DNA of 64,000 bases from an uncultured Oscillospiraceae bacterium (GCA_900555015.1 USJL01000002.1:1-64000); one strand, 5' to 3'. Positions 15,717 through 24,790 are shown, numbered from the stretch's first letter. Notes: a model not told the origin generated them from the sequence alone. Made by a program: numbers and translations.

Positions 15717-16751
15717 TCAATCGGTTGTGATTTTTTGCTTGCTTTTCTTTATATATTTTGTTGGGTAAAAGAAAAAGTCAATAAATTTAATTTTTTCCCC
15801 TATCATTGCAACAATAATAGGTCCTGCAAAGCTTATTAAAATGCCAAGTGCAATATGTATTGCGGAATTTGTTATGCCGACTTTTATTAATATTGCTCGT
15901 AATGTTGCCGCAAAAATTGTGTGCAGCAGAAAAACAGGCATGGTGTATTTTGATAAAAATTCAAGTGCCTTTGGCTGTTTGTTTCGCTCAAATATGTAAC
16001 AAAAAAGCAGCACAAACCCAAGGCAGGCAAATATGCTCATAATAAAATCATAACACGGAAAATTAATATTGTATTTAAAATAAACAGCGTTTAATATTCC
16101 AAATAACGCAATACAAAGTAAACCGCCGATAAGTTTGAATTTTTTAAGCAAGCTGTTTATATCAAAGTATTGTAAAGCCATACCCGTTGCAAACCAAATT
16201 AAATTTGAAAATATGCAAGATACGGCGTAAATATTAATAGGAATAAGTTCGGAAATAATTTTAAAAATTAAACCTATTGCAATAAGTATTCCTGCGCCGT
16301 TTTTGTTTTTGATTGTTGGAGTTATAACAAAAAGCAGGAAAAGACAGTATAAATACCAATAAGGCGACAGGGGATTTAAAAATAAAGAGTTTATTATTCC
16401 GCCTGTTTGTTCATTTACATTAGACGAAAATATGTTTTTAATTACCCATGTTAATATTGAAAATGTAAAATAAGGAACCCCTAATGCAACAGCTTTTTTA
16501 ATTATGTTATTTGCATGGCTTTTAAAATTGATTTCTTTTGTCGTTTTTTGATAAAGATAACCCGAACAAATGAAAAACAGTTGAACATGAAACAAATAAA
16601 TTGTTTTATTAAACCACAAATATGATGCGCTTTCAGGCATAATGCCTGCTTTTACCATGCTTTGAAAGAAATGTCCCAGCACAACAAAAATGCAGGCAAA
16701 CAGTTTTATATTGTCTATTTGAATTTCTCTTTTTAAAGAACGGCTGTTCAT
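15717..16751 (-). CDS. Acyltransferase 3 family membrane protein (copy 1)
   Basis: A 344-residue protein with about ten hydrophobic segments. The N-terminal REIQIDNIKLFACIFVVLGHF carries the conserved acyltransferase-3 pattern with His22 in GH, and LFHVQLFFICSGYLY follows. The family moves acetyl or other acyl groups onto sugars at the membrane; the fucose 4-O-acetylase-like branch starts in just this way. It probably O-acetylates the repeat unit or the exported polymer. GGGAAGATG precedes the start. Located between the radical SAM gene and a pyruvyl transferase gene. Confidence 0.82.
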   Translation of the reverse strand: MNSRSLKREIQIDNIKLFACIFVVLGHFFQSMVKAGIMPESASYLWFNKTIYLFHVQLFFICSGYLYQKTTKEINFKSHANNIIKKAVALGVPYFTFSILTWVIKNIFSSNVNEQTGGIINSLFLNPLSPYWYLYCLFLLFVITPTIKNKNGAGILIAIGLIFKIISELIPINIYAVSCIFSNLIWFATGMALQYFDINSLLKKFKLIGGLLCIALFGILNAVYFKYNINFPCYDFIMSIFACLGFVLLFCYIFERNKQPKALEFLSKYTMPVFLLHTIFAATLRAILIKVGITNSAIHIALGILISFAGPIIVAMIGEKIKFIDFFFYPTKYIKKSKQKITTD

Positions 16752-16766
16752 AAAATCATCTTCCCG

Positions 16767-17936
16767 TTAAACCTTTTGGCTTTTCAAATCTTCGTTAACA
16801 ATTTCTTCGCCGGTTTTGGTTTTTAATTGCTCTTTAGATTGCTGTGAAAGTCCGTCATTTACAACGGCATTTAAATCGCAGGTTGAAAGTGCGTCAAGCT
16901 CTTCTTTTGTAACTTTACCGTCTCTGTAATCACGCACTATAGGCAGTTCGTACATACTGTACTTTTTATCTTTAAAAAATCTTAAAAACTTGTGTTTAAT
17001 AACCCACATTGCAGGCGTGGCAATGTATTTGTGCATAGCAGGTGAAACAGAGCCAATCATCCAACAATTTCTGTCGCAGTTTCTAACGGCGTTGCGCACG
17101 TTTTCAGCTTGTTCGCTGTTCCACAGTTCGTCCCAACTTTGGTTGTTAATATTGCCCATAACAAGCTTTTCTTTTGTTCCGTTGCAGGGCATAACGTCGC
17201 CGTAAGGGTCAACAAAAAAGGTATCAAATGCCATATCGCAGGGCAACAGCCTTTTTTGACCGTAAATATAGTTAATAAGACCGTGGTTAAAATAAGCTCT
17301 AAACCATTTTTTAGGGCTGTTGCTTTTAAGAAGTTCATTTATTAAGTCTTCAAAATTTTGTGCAACGTAAGGGCGGTCTTTAATAATGTTTTTTGCCTCA
17401 ACAAAATAAAAAGAATTATGAAGCGACGCTGTGGCAAATTCCATATTCATTTCGTTTGAAAGTTTGTAAAGAGGAACCAAATCTTTTGCGTTGGCGTCTT
17501 GCACCGTCATTCCAAAGCCAACGTCTTTCATGCCCATTTCAACAAGCTTTTTAAGGGTGGTGTAACCCTTGTTGAATCCGTCTTCCAAGCCACGAATACT
17601 GTTGTTTGTTTCTTCCAATCCTTCAATGGAAATTCTGATTCCTATGTTTGGAAATTCTTTGCAAAGCTCTACAATTCTGTCTGTAAAAAAGCCGTTTGTG
17701 GAAATAACGATTCTGTCGCTTTTTTTATATAATTCGGCAACTATTTCTCTTAAATCCTGCCTTATAAACGGCTCGCCGCCCGTAATGTTTGTAAAGTACA
17801 TAGGCGGCAGTTTTTTTATTGCCTCAACAGTTAATTCTTCATCGGGTTTAGACGGCTTTTTATACCTGTTGCACATATTGCAACGGGCATTGCACCTGTA
17901 TGTAACTATTACTGTTCCGTTTAATTTTTTTGCCAT
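16767..17936 (-). CDS. Radical SAM protein with SPASM-like C-terminus
   Basis: A 389-residue radical SAM enzyme. The cluster motif is CNARCNMC (CxxxCxxC) after the start TVIVTYR; NITGGEPFIRQDL, VISTNGF and RISIEGLEETNNSIRG follow as usual. The C-terminal part has further cysteines in the SPASM pattern (LLPCDMAFDTFFVDPYGDVM, PCNG, NCDRNCWM), which normally hold one or two extra [4Fe-4S] clusters. Such proteins modify peptides, sugars or lipids. No short precursor peptide is visible nearby, so a sugar or lipid-linked substrate in this polysaccharide operon is the simplest reading. That is inference. Confidence 0.85.
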   Translation of the reverse strand: MAKKLNGTVIVTYRCNARCNMCNRYKKPSKPDEELTVEAIKKLPPMYFTNITGGEPFIRQDLREIVAELYKKSDRIVISTNGFFTDRIVELCKEFPNIGIRISIEGLEETNNSIRGLEDGFNKGYTTLKKLVEMGMKDVGFGMTVQDANAKDLVPLYKLSNEMNMEFATASLHNSFYFVEAKNIIKDRPYVAQNFEDLINELLKSNSPKKWFRAYFNHGLINYIYGQKRLLPCDMAFDTFFVDPYGDVMPCNGTKEKLVMGNINNQSWDELWNSEQAENVRNAVRNCDRNCWMIGSVSPAMHKYIATPAMWVIKHKFLRFFKDKKYSMYELPIVRDYRDGKVTKEELDALSTCDLNAVVNDGLSQQSKEQLKTKTGEEIVNEDLKSQKV

Positions 17937-17955
17937 TGCATATCATTCTTTCGGT

Positions 17956-19155
17956 TTATTTTGTGTAAATTTCAATTAACTTTTCTGCGTATTCACGCAC
18001 ATTATCAAATTTGGTGTTAAAGCAGTTTTCGCTCATTTCACGGGCAAGATTTTTATTGTTTAAAATCATTTTAACTTTAAGTGCCAAATCTTTTTTATTG
18101 CCGGGTTCAAATAAAAATCCGTTTTCACCGTTTTTAATAAGTTCCGGTATGCCGCCTATGTTTGCACCCACAACAGGCGTGCCTAAATTTATGCTTTCCA
18201 TAACGGAAAACGGGCAGTTTTCATACCAAATACTTGGGTAAATTGTGCATGCTGCATTTTTTATAAGCTCGTTTAATTCTTCGCCCGTTTTAAAACCTAC
18301 GTTTTTAGCATTTGGCAGTGAGTTTATAAAATCTTCTAAATTGCCGGCTCCGGCACACACTAAGTTAATGTCGTTCAGTCCGTCAAACAACTTTACGCCT
18401 TTTTCTTCATCAAATCTGCCGAAATAAAGCACATAATCACCTTTTTTGCTTGTTTGGGCGTCTTTGTCGATAGTTGCTTCGTTATCTGTAAAGTTATGCA
18501 AAACAACTGTTTTTCCCCTAAAAATAGGGTTTGTTTCTAATTTGTTTTTCATAAATTCCGTTGGGCAAATAACGGTGTCTATATTTTCGTAAACACGGCG
18601 CTTGTTCCAATATTTTGCTTCTATTGTGCCCATAAGGCTTTTTGCCGCCGAGTCGTGAATGCATTTGTTTTTTAAACATTCATTAAAATTACCGCCGGTG
18701 CATTTTTTGCAAATTTCATTATTGGAATAAAGCATGTGGTTTGGGCAAATCAGTTGATAATCGTGGGCAGTGTAAACTGTTTTAATTTTTTTGCCGCTTT
18801 CTTTTTCAAATTCTTTAATGCCTAAAATAATGCTTGGTGTAAGCTGATAGTTAAAATTATTTAAGTGAACAACATCCGGCTTAAAATCATTTAAAACCGC
18901 TTTTATTTTAGCCTTTGCTTCTTTTGAGTAAACGGTTTTTAATGAGTATGAAATCTTTTTTAAAGGCGACGCTGTGTGAAAGTCCATATCGCTTGTATAT
19001 TGACCGGCATTGTTAAAAACGCAGTTGCCTTGGTGTTCCATTCCGAAATATTGCACCTCGCAACCCATATTTTTCAGCTGTTCGCCTAATTTTAATATGT
19101 AAGTTTCAGAACCGCCTTTTTTAAAAAGGAATTTATTAACTGTTAAAATTTTCAT
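17956..19155 (-). CDS. Family 4 glycosyltransferase (copy 2)
   Basis: A 399-residue GT-B transferase. It starts LTVNKFLFKKGGSETYILKL, and the C-terminal domain has YVLYFGRFDEEKGVKL, YPSIWYENCPFSVMESINLG and GIPELIKNGENGFLF, with the catalytic glutamates in ENCPFSVME. A cysteine-rich insert (CKKCTGGNFNECLKNKC) near residues 148-164 recalls a subgroup in which a Cys cluster follows HDYQLICPNH; it may bind zinc. Its first 20 bases overlap the end of the acyltransferase gene, and AAAAGGTG precedes the start. Confidence 0.88.
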   Translation of the reverse strand: MKILTVNKFLFKKGGSETYILKLGEQLKNMGCEVQYFGMEHQGNCVFNNAGQYTSDMDFHTASPLKKISYSLKTVYSKEAKAKIKAVLNDFKPDVVHLNNFNYQLTPSIILGIKEFEKESGKKIKTVYTAHDYQLICPNHMLYSNNEICKKCTGGNFNECLKNKCIHDSAAKSLMGTIEAKYWNKRRVYENIDTVICPTEFMKNKLETNPIFRGKTVVLHNFTDNEATIDKDAQTSKKGDYVLYFGRFDEEKGVKLFDGLNDINLVCAGAGNLEDFINSLPNAKNVGFKTGEELNELIKNAACTIYPSIWYENCPFSVMESINLGTPVVGANIGGIPELIKNGENGFLFEPGNKKDLALKVKMILNNKNLAREMSENCFNTKFDNVREYAEKLIEIYTK

Positions 19156-20134
19156 TTTTACACCTTTTGCTTATTTTTTCGGATAAAAATTTAAACCCAT
19201 ATTTAACCGCAACCGAAAAAGCTACAGAACCGATTAATACCAAAACGGAAGTAAGTATGTATTGAATAATATCGTTGTTTAAAACAGTGTTTAGTTTAAA
19301 CTTTTCAATAATTCTGAATATAAACATGTGGGAAAGGTAAATTTCAAAGCTTATTCCGCTTATAAATTTTGCCGCCGGATTATTAAGTAATTTGCCGTTG
19401 TATGTTATTGCAAAAATTAACATACATACAAATGAAAGCAAAATTGTTAAATGCGTGGTTTCAAATAAATAGTAAACGGCAATGCTTGCACATACTAAAA
19501 TAAAAGCAATCCAAGGATTAATTTTTTCAATTTTATCTTTATATAAATAAATTAATCCGCCTGCAACAAAAAAGCAGAAGCTAAATAAAAAATTTCTGCC
19601 TGTTAAATTAAAATAGTTTGCACAAATAATGTTTGCAACTATACTTGCGGCAAAAACCGCCCAGGCACGTGCTTTTGTTTCTGTAAGGAAGCAGAAAAAA
19701 GGAAAAGCTAAATAAAAAATAAAAATAAGCCCTATAAACCAGCCAACGCCTATAACGGAAATTTCATTTGGTATAAATCCAAACATAAGCGTTAAATCCG
19801 CAAAACCTTCACACAGTGCCGAAATTGAGTGAGATAGAATTACATCCATTAAAACAAGCAAACCAAAAAACGGCCAAATTTTTATTATTCTTTTTTTGTA
19901 AAAATCAGAAACGGAAATGTTGCCGCTTAACATTTTTTCGTGGTAACCGCAACACAATCCAAAGGCAGAAATCATCATAAAAAGAAAAATAAAATTACCA
20001 AGGGACGCTATTATTTTATTGTACGCAAAGCCGGAAATATTGTAATTGTTGTTTGCTTTAACATGTATTAAAACTATTCCGATTGCTGCCAATGCTTTTA
20101 ATCCGTCTATTGAATCGTAGCGATTTCGCTTCAT
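19136..20134 (-). CDS. Acyltransferase 3 family membrane protein (copy 2)
   Basis: A 332-residue multi-pass membrane protein, about ten helices. It opens RYDSIDGLKALAAIGIVLIH, the acyltransferase-3 signature with the active-site histidine at the end of the first helix, followed by FLFMMISAFGLCCGYHEKM and FYKKRIIKIWPFF. It probably transfers an acetyl or similar group to a sugar of the polysaccharide. It belongs to a different subgroup from the acyltransferase further down the operon, so two distinct O-acylations are likely. It overlaps the next glycosyltransferase gene by 20 bases. Confidence 0.82.
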   Translation of the reverse strand: MKRNRYDSIDGLKALAAIGIVLIHVKANNNYNISGFAYNKIIASLGNFIFLFMMISAFGLCCGYHEKMLSGNISVSDFYKKRIIKIWPFFGLLVLMDVILSHSISALCEGFADLTLMFGFIPNEISVIGVGWFIGLIFIFYLAFPFFCFLTETKARAWAVFAASIVANIICANYFNLTGRNFLFSFCFFVAGGLIYLYKDKIEKINPWIAFILVCASIAVYYLFETTHLTILLSFVCMLIFAITYNGKLLNNPAAKFISGISFEIYLSHMFIFRIIEKFKLNTVLNNDIIQYILTSVLVLIGSVAFSVAVKYGFKFLSEKISKRCKNENFNS

Positions 20135-20138
20135 ATTA

Positions 20139-21260
20139 TCAGCCTTTTTTATATAAATTCAGTGTTTTGTTTGTAATGTCGTTCCAATTATATTTGCTCA
20201 AAACATAATCGGCGGCATTTTTTTTGTAATTTAAAACTTCATTTTCGTTATTTAGCAAATTGCTAAGCTGTTTTTTTAAGTCTTCTGTGTTGCCTTTTTT
20301 AAAATATTTTGCGTTTTCGCCGCATACTTCTGTGCATTCCGCTATGTCTGATGTTAAACAGCAGTTGCCGTAGCTCATGGCTTCAAGCAGGCTTAGTGGC
20401 ATACCCTCAAGGTCGCTTGGCAGGCAGTAAACATATGCGTTTGAATACAGTTCTTCCAAAATTTCACCTTGCACAAAATCGGTAAAAATAATGTTTTTAT
20501 TCATCTTTGCCGATTCTTTAACCTGTGCCGTATATTCGCTTGTGTGGCTTGCGCCGCCTGCAATAACAAGTTTTTTATTTGTTGAAATTTGATTGTAAGC
20601 GTTTATAAGGTAATGAATTCCTTTTTCAGGTACAATTCTGCCTAAGTAAAGAATATATTCGTTTTTTTCAATGCCGTATTTTGTTTTAATTTCGTTGTCG
20701 TTTTTTATAACCGGTTTTTCAATTCCGTTTGGAATATAAACGGTTTTTCTGCCGTAAGTATCAATAAAATATTGTTGCACGTTTTTTGAAAGCACAATAA
20801 TTTCATCTGCATATTTTGCGGCATTTTTTTCTCCCCATTTAAGAAAACGTGTGGCAAAACCGCCCCATTTTGAGCGTTGCCAGTCAAGTCCGTGTATTGT
20901 AACAACAACTTTTTTGCCGAACATTTTGGGAATAAATGCCATTGATGCAGGCCCCTCGGCATGAATGTGAACAACATCGTAATTGCCGAAAGCTGTTTTT
21001 AATGCCGCCAAAAAGCTGTAAACCACAGCATTTAATTTACTGCTTTGAAAGGTAAAAACAGTTTTTATTTTAACGCCCTTGTAGTTTTTAATTTTTTTTG
21101 TTTGTTCAAATTCTTTTCCGGCAACGTGATGTCCTTTCCTGTTATACACGGTAACTTGATTGCCTTGGCTTGCCATTCGCACGGCAAGTTCCTCAACAAC
21201 AATTTCCACACCGCCTTCACGGGAGGGGATTCGTTTATGCCCAAACATTGCAATTTTCAT
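20139..21260 (-). CDS. Family 4 glycosyltransferase (copy 3), DUF1972-type N-terminus
   Basis: A 373-residue GT-B transferase. The N-terminus KIAMFGHKRIPSREGGVEIV is typical of the DUF1972 group, which includes rhamnosyl- and galactosyltransferases acting early on the lipid carrier. HIHAEGPASMAFIP and VVTIHGLDWQRSKWGG follow, and the donor domain has YILYLGRIVPEKGIHYLI and PSDLEGMPLSLLEAMSYGN. It directly follows the gene for the initiating transferase, five bases away, so it is the best candidate to add the second sugar. The ribosome binding site is weak, which suggests coupling. Confidence 0.88.
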   Translation of the reverse strand: MKIAMFGHKRIPSREGGVEIVVEELAVRMASQGNQVTVYNRKGHHVAGKEFEQTKKIKNYKGVKIKTVFTFQSSKLNAVVYSFLAALKTAFGNYDVVHIHAEGPASMAFIPKMFGKKVVVTIHGLDWQRSKWGGFATRFLKWGEKNAAKYADEIIVLSKNVQQYFIDTYGRKTVYIPNGIEKPVIKNDNEIKTKYGIEKNEYILYLGRIVPEKGIHYLINAYNQISTNKKLVIAGGASHTSEYTAQVKESAKMNKNIIFTDFVQGEILEELYSNAYVYCLPSDLEGMPLSLLEAMSYGNCCLTSDIAECTEVCGENAKYFKKGNTEDLKKQLSNLLNNENEVLNYKKNAADYVLSKYNWNDITNKTLNLYKKG

Positions 21261-21265
21261 TTTTG

Positions 21266-22774
21266 TTATTCAGCACCGATTCCTTTTAAAACAACTTTTA
21301 TTGTTTTAAAAAATATTTTAATGTCCAGCCACGGACTCCAGTTATCTATGTATTCACAGTCAAGTTTAACTATTTCTTCAAAATCGTGAATGTTAGATCT
21401 GCCGCTGACTTGCCACATTCCCGTAATTCCCGGTTTCATGGAAAGTCTGCGTTTGTGGTGACTTTCGTATTTTTCAAATTCGTCAAGCGTAGGGGGGCGA
21501 GTGCCGATAAGGCTCATATCGCCTTTTAAAATATTCCAAAATTGAGGCAATTCGTCAATACTTGTTTTTCTTATAAATTTGCCAACTTTTGTAATTCTCG
21601 GGTCCTCGTCCATTTTAAACATAAGACCGTTCATTTTGTTGCTTTTTTCAAGTTCTTTTTTTCGTTCTTCTGCGTCTGCATACATTGAACGTAATTTGTA
21701 AATGTTAAATATTCGTCCGTTTTTTCCAACACGCTGCTGCTTAAAAATTAACGGGCCTTTTGATTCTATAAGCAGCGGAATTGCCGTTAAAGCAATTATG
21801 GGGGCAGAAAGAATTGTGCCTATAAGTCCAAAAATAAAATCAAAAATTCTTTTTGCCATGGCACCTGTTGTGCTTATGCTTTTTGCCGTAAAGCTTGCCA
21901 TGGGGTAGCCTGCATACATTGAACATTCCATTTTGCCAAATCCGGGGGAATTAACAATTTCTTCCGAAACAGGAATGTTAACATGCACTGTAACGCCCAT
22001 GCTTTCAAGTTCTTTAATGTAGTCGTTTGTGCTTATTGCCAGCCCTACGGGAGTGTTTATAAAAATTTCGTCAAGTGATGAATTGCGAACCCATTTCATA
22101 AAGTTGGCACCGTTTGCCATAACCGGCACACCTGCAATTTCACGTACGGTTTCTAAATCATAGGAAAGAGTTACTTTTGTATTTCCGTTTTCATCAATGC
22201 TTTCTTCCGGGTGGTGGTATTTGTAAACTCCGTCTTCATAAACGGCGTCTATAAGGGCAATACCGGTTATTTTTCTGCCCCAGTCCTCCGAAAGGCTTTG
22301 CAAAAATGTTTTGGCACGGTCGCTTGATGTAATAACCCCCACCAAACTTGCCATTTTGCTTTCGGAAAATTTCATTATTAGAATTCTTTTTAAAATGTAC
22401 CTTCCGGCAGAGGAAATGCATATGTAAAGAAATAAGGAAATAACAAAAAAGTAACGGGATTGCAAAAGTTCGTTCTTTGTAAGCACCATAAATACTGCCA
22501 CAGTCATATAGGTTAAAAGGCAGTTTCGCAAAACAGAAATAAATTCAGCCGTTCTGCTTCTTTTTTCAAGGTTGATTGATGATGAAAAACCTAAAAAAAC
22601 AACAGAAAAAGATATAAAACTTATAAAGCAGTATGCTAAAACGGAATCAACATCTATTTCAGGCATTTTATTAATTGCCGCACTTATAACAAATGCCACT
22701 GCACTTGCTGTTAAAAGGGCAATAAAGTCAACAAAATATTCAAATATAAGCTGTATTTCTTTTCTTTTGCTCAT
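21266..22774 (-). CDS. Polyprenyl glycosylphosphotransferase that starts the repeat unit
   Basis: A 502-residue WbaP/CpsE-type enzyme that moves a sugar 1-phosphate from a nucleotide sugar to undecaprenyl phosphate. The N-terminal 130 residues carry four or five membrane segments; a middle domain resembles the CoA-binding-like fold (SLVGVITSSDRAKTF); the C-terminal catalytic domain (from about 300) is the bacterial sugar transferase domain: FDFIFGLIGTILSAP, FKQQRVGKNGRIFNIYKLRS, KTSIDELPQFWNILKGDMSL, GTRPP and KPGITGMWQVSGRS. GGTGAAAAG precedes the start. First enzyme of the pathway and placed just after the chain-length and kinase genes, as usual. Confidence 0.92.
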   Translation of the reverse strand: MSKRKEIQLIFEYFVDFIALLTASAVAFVISAAINKMPEIDVDSVLAYCFISFISFSVVFLGFSSSINLEKRSRTAEFISVLRNCLLTYMTVAVFMVLTKNELLQSRYFFVISLFLYICISSAGRYILKRILIMKFSESKMASLVGVITSSDRAKTFLQSLSEDWGRKITGIALIDAVYEDGVYKYHHPEESIDENGNTKVTLSYDLETVREIAGVPVMANGANFMKWVRNSSLDEIFINTPVGLAISTNDYIKELESMGVTVHVNIPVSEEIVNSPGFGKMECSMYAGYPMASFTAKSISTTGAMAKRIFDFIFGLIGTILSAPIIALTAIPLLIESKGPLIFKQQRVGKNGRIFNIYKLRSMYADAEERKKELEKSNKMNGLMFKMDEDPRITKVGKFIRKTSIDELPQFWNILKGDMSLIGTRPPTLDEFEKYESHHKRRLSMKPGITGMWQVSGRSNIHDFEEIVKLDCEYIDNWSPWLDIKIFFKTIKVVLKGIGAE

Positions 22775-22792
22775 TGCTTTTCACCGGGAATC

Positions 22793-23563
22793 TTATTTTT
22801 TATAGCCGTAACCGTAGCCGTAGCTGTAACCGCCGTATTTATAGTCGTATTTTCTGTAGTATGAATAATATTTGTGTCTGCTTGTTGAAATGTCGTTTAA
22901 AATAACGCCCAAAACATTTCCGTCAATGCTTTCAATATTTGAAAGTGCGGTTTTAACATCCGAATTGTCGGAAACATTTGCTTTAACAATAAGAATGTAG
23001 CCTGTTGATTTTTGTGCAAATACCGTTGCATCTGTTACAAGGTTAACAGGCGGCGTGTCAATAAACACACAATCGTAATGTTCTTTAACAAAGGATAAAA
23101 GCTTATCCATCCTTGGGGATGCAAGCAATTCTGCCGGGTTTGGCGGAATTTTGCCGGATGTTAAAAGAGAAAGATTTTCTATTTCTGTTTTGGAAACAGT
23201 AATGTTGTCTGTCAAACCTGCTAAAATTTCGGAAAGTCCGTTTTTAACAGGCACGGAAAACATTCTGTGCACCGTGGGGTTTCTCATATCTGCGTCAATA
23301 AGCAGTGTTCTTTTGCCCATTTGTGCAAAAGAAATTGCCAGGTTAATGCTGTTTATTGTTTTTCCGTTGTTAGCCGTTGGGCTTGTAACAACAAAAATCG
23401 GGCAGCTTTCTCCTTTTTGAGTAAACATAAGGTTTGTTCTTATTGATGAATATGCTTCTTTAACAACGAAAGGAGATTCGGGACTGAGCATTTTTTTAAT
23501 GTCATTTCTTGAAAATGCAGAAGTTTTTTTGTCTTCGCTTTTTTTCTTTTTAAAAAGAGCCAT
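22793..23563 (-). CDS. Capsule tyrosine kinase of the CpsD/CapB type
   Basis: A 256-residue BY-kinase that, with the membrane partner encoded just upstream, controls polysaccharide chain length and export by autophosphorylating its tyrosine tail. The ATP site has Walker A PTANNGKT (62-69), Walker A' LLIDADMR (87-94) and Walker B VFIDTPP (166-172). The usual Walker A is PGEGKS or PGEGKT, so the ANNGKT version is unusual but keeps Gly, Lys and Thr. The last 25 residues hold 12 tyrosines. AAAGGAGAT lies before the ATG. No gene of the cognate PHP-type phosphatase CpsB is recognisable in the operon. Confidence 0.9.
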   Translation of the reverse strand: MALFKKKKSEDKKTSAFSRNDIKKMLSPESPFVVKEAYSSIRTNLMFTQKGESCPIFVVTSPTANNGKTINSINLAISFAQMGKRTLLIDADMRNPTVHRMFSVPVKNGLSEILAGLTDNITVSKTEIENLSLLTSGKIPPNPAELLASPRMDKLLSFVKEHYDCVFIDTPPVNLVTDATVFAQKSTGYILIVKANVSDNSDVKTALSNIESIDGNVLGVILNDISTSRHKYYSYYRKYDYKYGGYSYGYGYGYKK

Positions 23564-23565
23564 GG

Positions 23566-24336
23566 TTATTTATCTCCTTTCTTTGAATCTGCCGAGTTCA
23601 TAACTTCTTCTAAACTGTTAGACGGGGAATGTTCTTTTTCCGTAGCAGGAATAAGCCTTGGAATAGAGCCCAAAAGAGGCACGTCAAATTCACGTTCCAA
23701 ATCTTTTTCACTGGTAATTGTGGAATCAAACAATTCGTAAACAAAGAATGCGGCAAATGAAAGCACAAAGCCCATTAACGCACCTATAACAATGTTTTTC
23801 TTTAAGTTTGGAGATGATGGCGAATCAGGCACCTTTGCATAGTCTATAATTTCAACGCCGCCGGCTTTAATTGTTCTAACAATTTCACTTGGTGCCACAT
23901 CTGCAATGGCATTGGCAATGTTTGCGGAAAGCACAGCGTCTGTGCTTGTAACGGAAACGCTGAAAATTTCCGTTTCGTCAACTTGGGAGCAGGAAATCAT
24001 TTTTTTAAGAGTGCTTGTTGTTGTATTTAATTCTAACTTTTCAATTACTTTTTCAAGCACGGTGTCGCTTTTTAAAACAACAATGTATGTTTTTACAAGT
24101 TGCTGTGAAGCGGCAAGTTCATTTTGACCTATGGAAGAATCGGTGCTTACTCTGTCTGTATTACTGTAAACATACATAGAGCAGGATGTGGTGTATTTGG
24201 GCGTAATAAAGAAGCCTGTAATACAGCCTGAAAGAGTGGCGCAAATTATTGTTGCAAGAATTATGTAAACCACCCTTTTTCGCATCATAAAAAATATTCT
24301 GCCTAAATCAATATCTATTTCTCTTTCGTTATCCAA
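23566..24336 (-). CDS. Wzz/CpsC-type chain-length regulator and kinase activator
   Basis: A 256-residue membrane protein with two transmembrane helices, at about residues 21-45 and 180-200. The extracellular part has the Wzz-family features TTSCSMYVYSN, and the second helix is preceded by KVPDSPSSPNLKKN, the proline-rich signature of polysaccharide co-polymerases. The C-terminal cytoplasmic tail (DVPLLGSIPRLIPA and beyond) should activate the tyrosine kinase encoded three bases downstream. The start is a TTG with GGAGG nine bases upstream; no in-frame ATG fits. This is the first gene of the operon. Confidence 0.88.
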   Translation of the reverse strand: MDNEREIDIDLGRIFFMMRKRVVYIILATIICATLSGCITGFFITPKYTTSCSMYVYSNTDRVSTDSSIGQNELAASQQLVKTYIVVLKSDTVLEKVIEKLELNTTTSTLKKMISCSQVDETEIFSVSVTSTDAVLSANIANAIADVAPSEIVRTIKAGGVEIIDYAKVPDSPSSPNLKKNIVIGALMGFVLSFAAFFVYELFDSTITSEKDLEREFDVPLLGSIPRLIPATEKEHSPSNSLEEVMNSADSKKGDK

Positions 24337-24397
24337 AGCTATAAACCTCCGTTTATTTATATATTATAATATATTAATTATTAATATAGCACTAATA

Positions 24398-24426
24398 ATG
24401 ATAACACAGATAAAATCAACCGTCAA
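24398..24426 (-). promoter_or_regulatory. Promoter of the polysaccharide operon
   Basis: TTGACG, 17 bases, TATCAT on the minus strand. The leader to the first gene is about 55 bases and very AT-rich (alternating TATTAATA stretches). No other clear promoter was seen between the 17 downstream genes, most of which touch or overlap. Confidence 0.8.
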
Positions 24427-24437
24427 TGGCGATATTT

Positions 24438-24480
24438 GTAAAATAAAACAAGGAGGCAGAGAAAAAAACTCTGCTTCCTT
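24438..24480 (-). terminator. Terminator of the Dabb gene
   Basis: On the minus strand AAGGAAGCAGAG pairs with CTCTGCCTCCTT (one G-U) around seven T, followed by TGTTTTATTTT. Confidence 0.8.
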
Positions 24481-24499
24481 GTTGAAAATGACGGAAATT

Positions 24500-24790
24500 T
24501 TATAAATTATAGTCGATAGCAACGGATTTTTCCATAACTTCGTGCATATATGTTTTTACATATGAGCAATGGTATTCGTCTTTTTGGTACAGGTCAAGGG
24601 CGTTTTCGTCTTCTAAAACAACCTGCAAAATAACATCATATGAACGGGGAGAACCTAAAAAATCGCATCCCACTTCAATGTCCTTAATCAAATCAACTTT
24701 ACCTTTCATAGATAAAAGCCTTTCTTTTGCTTCGGCTTTCTTTTCTTCGCTGTTGTTTTTTAATTTAAAGCAAACAATGTGTTTAATCAT
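24500..24790 (-). CDS. Stress-responsive Dabb-domain protein
   Basis: A 96-residue protein with the dimeric alpha-beta barrel (Dabb) pattern: MIKHIVCFKLKN at the start, a central YDVILQVVLEDENALDLYQ and the ending HEVMEKSVAIDY. Family members are small cytoplasmic proteins of mostly unknown function; some in plants and fungi bind or cyclise polyketides, and bacterial ones are usually only called stress-responsive. AAGAAAGGA precedes the ATG. It follows rny, separated by the rny terminator, and may depend on readthrough since no separate promoter is evident. Confidence 0.85.
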   Translation of the reverse strand: MIKHIVCFKLKNNSEEKKAEAKERLLSMKGKVDLIKDIEVGCDFLGSPRSYDVILQVVLEDENALDLYQKDEYHCSYVKTYMHEVMEKSVAIDYNL

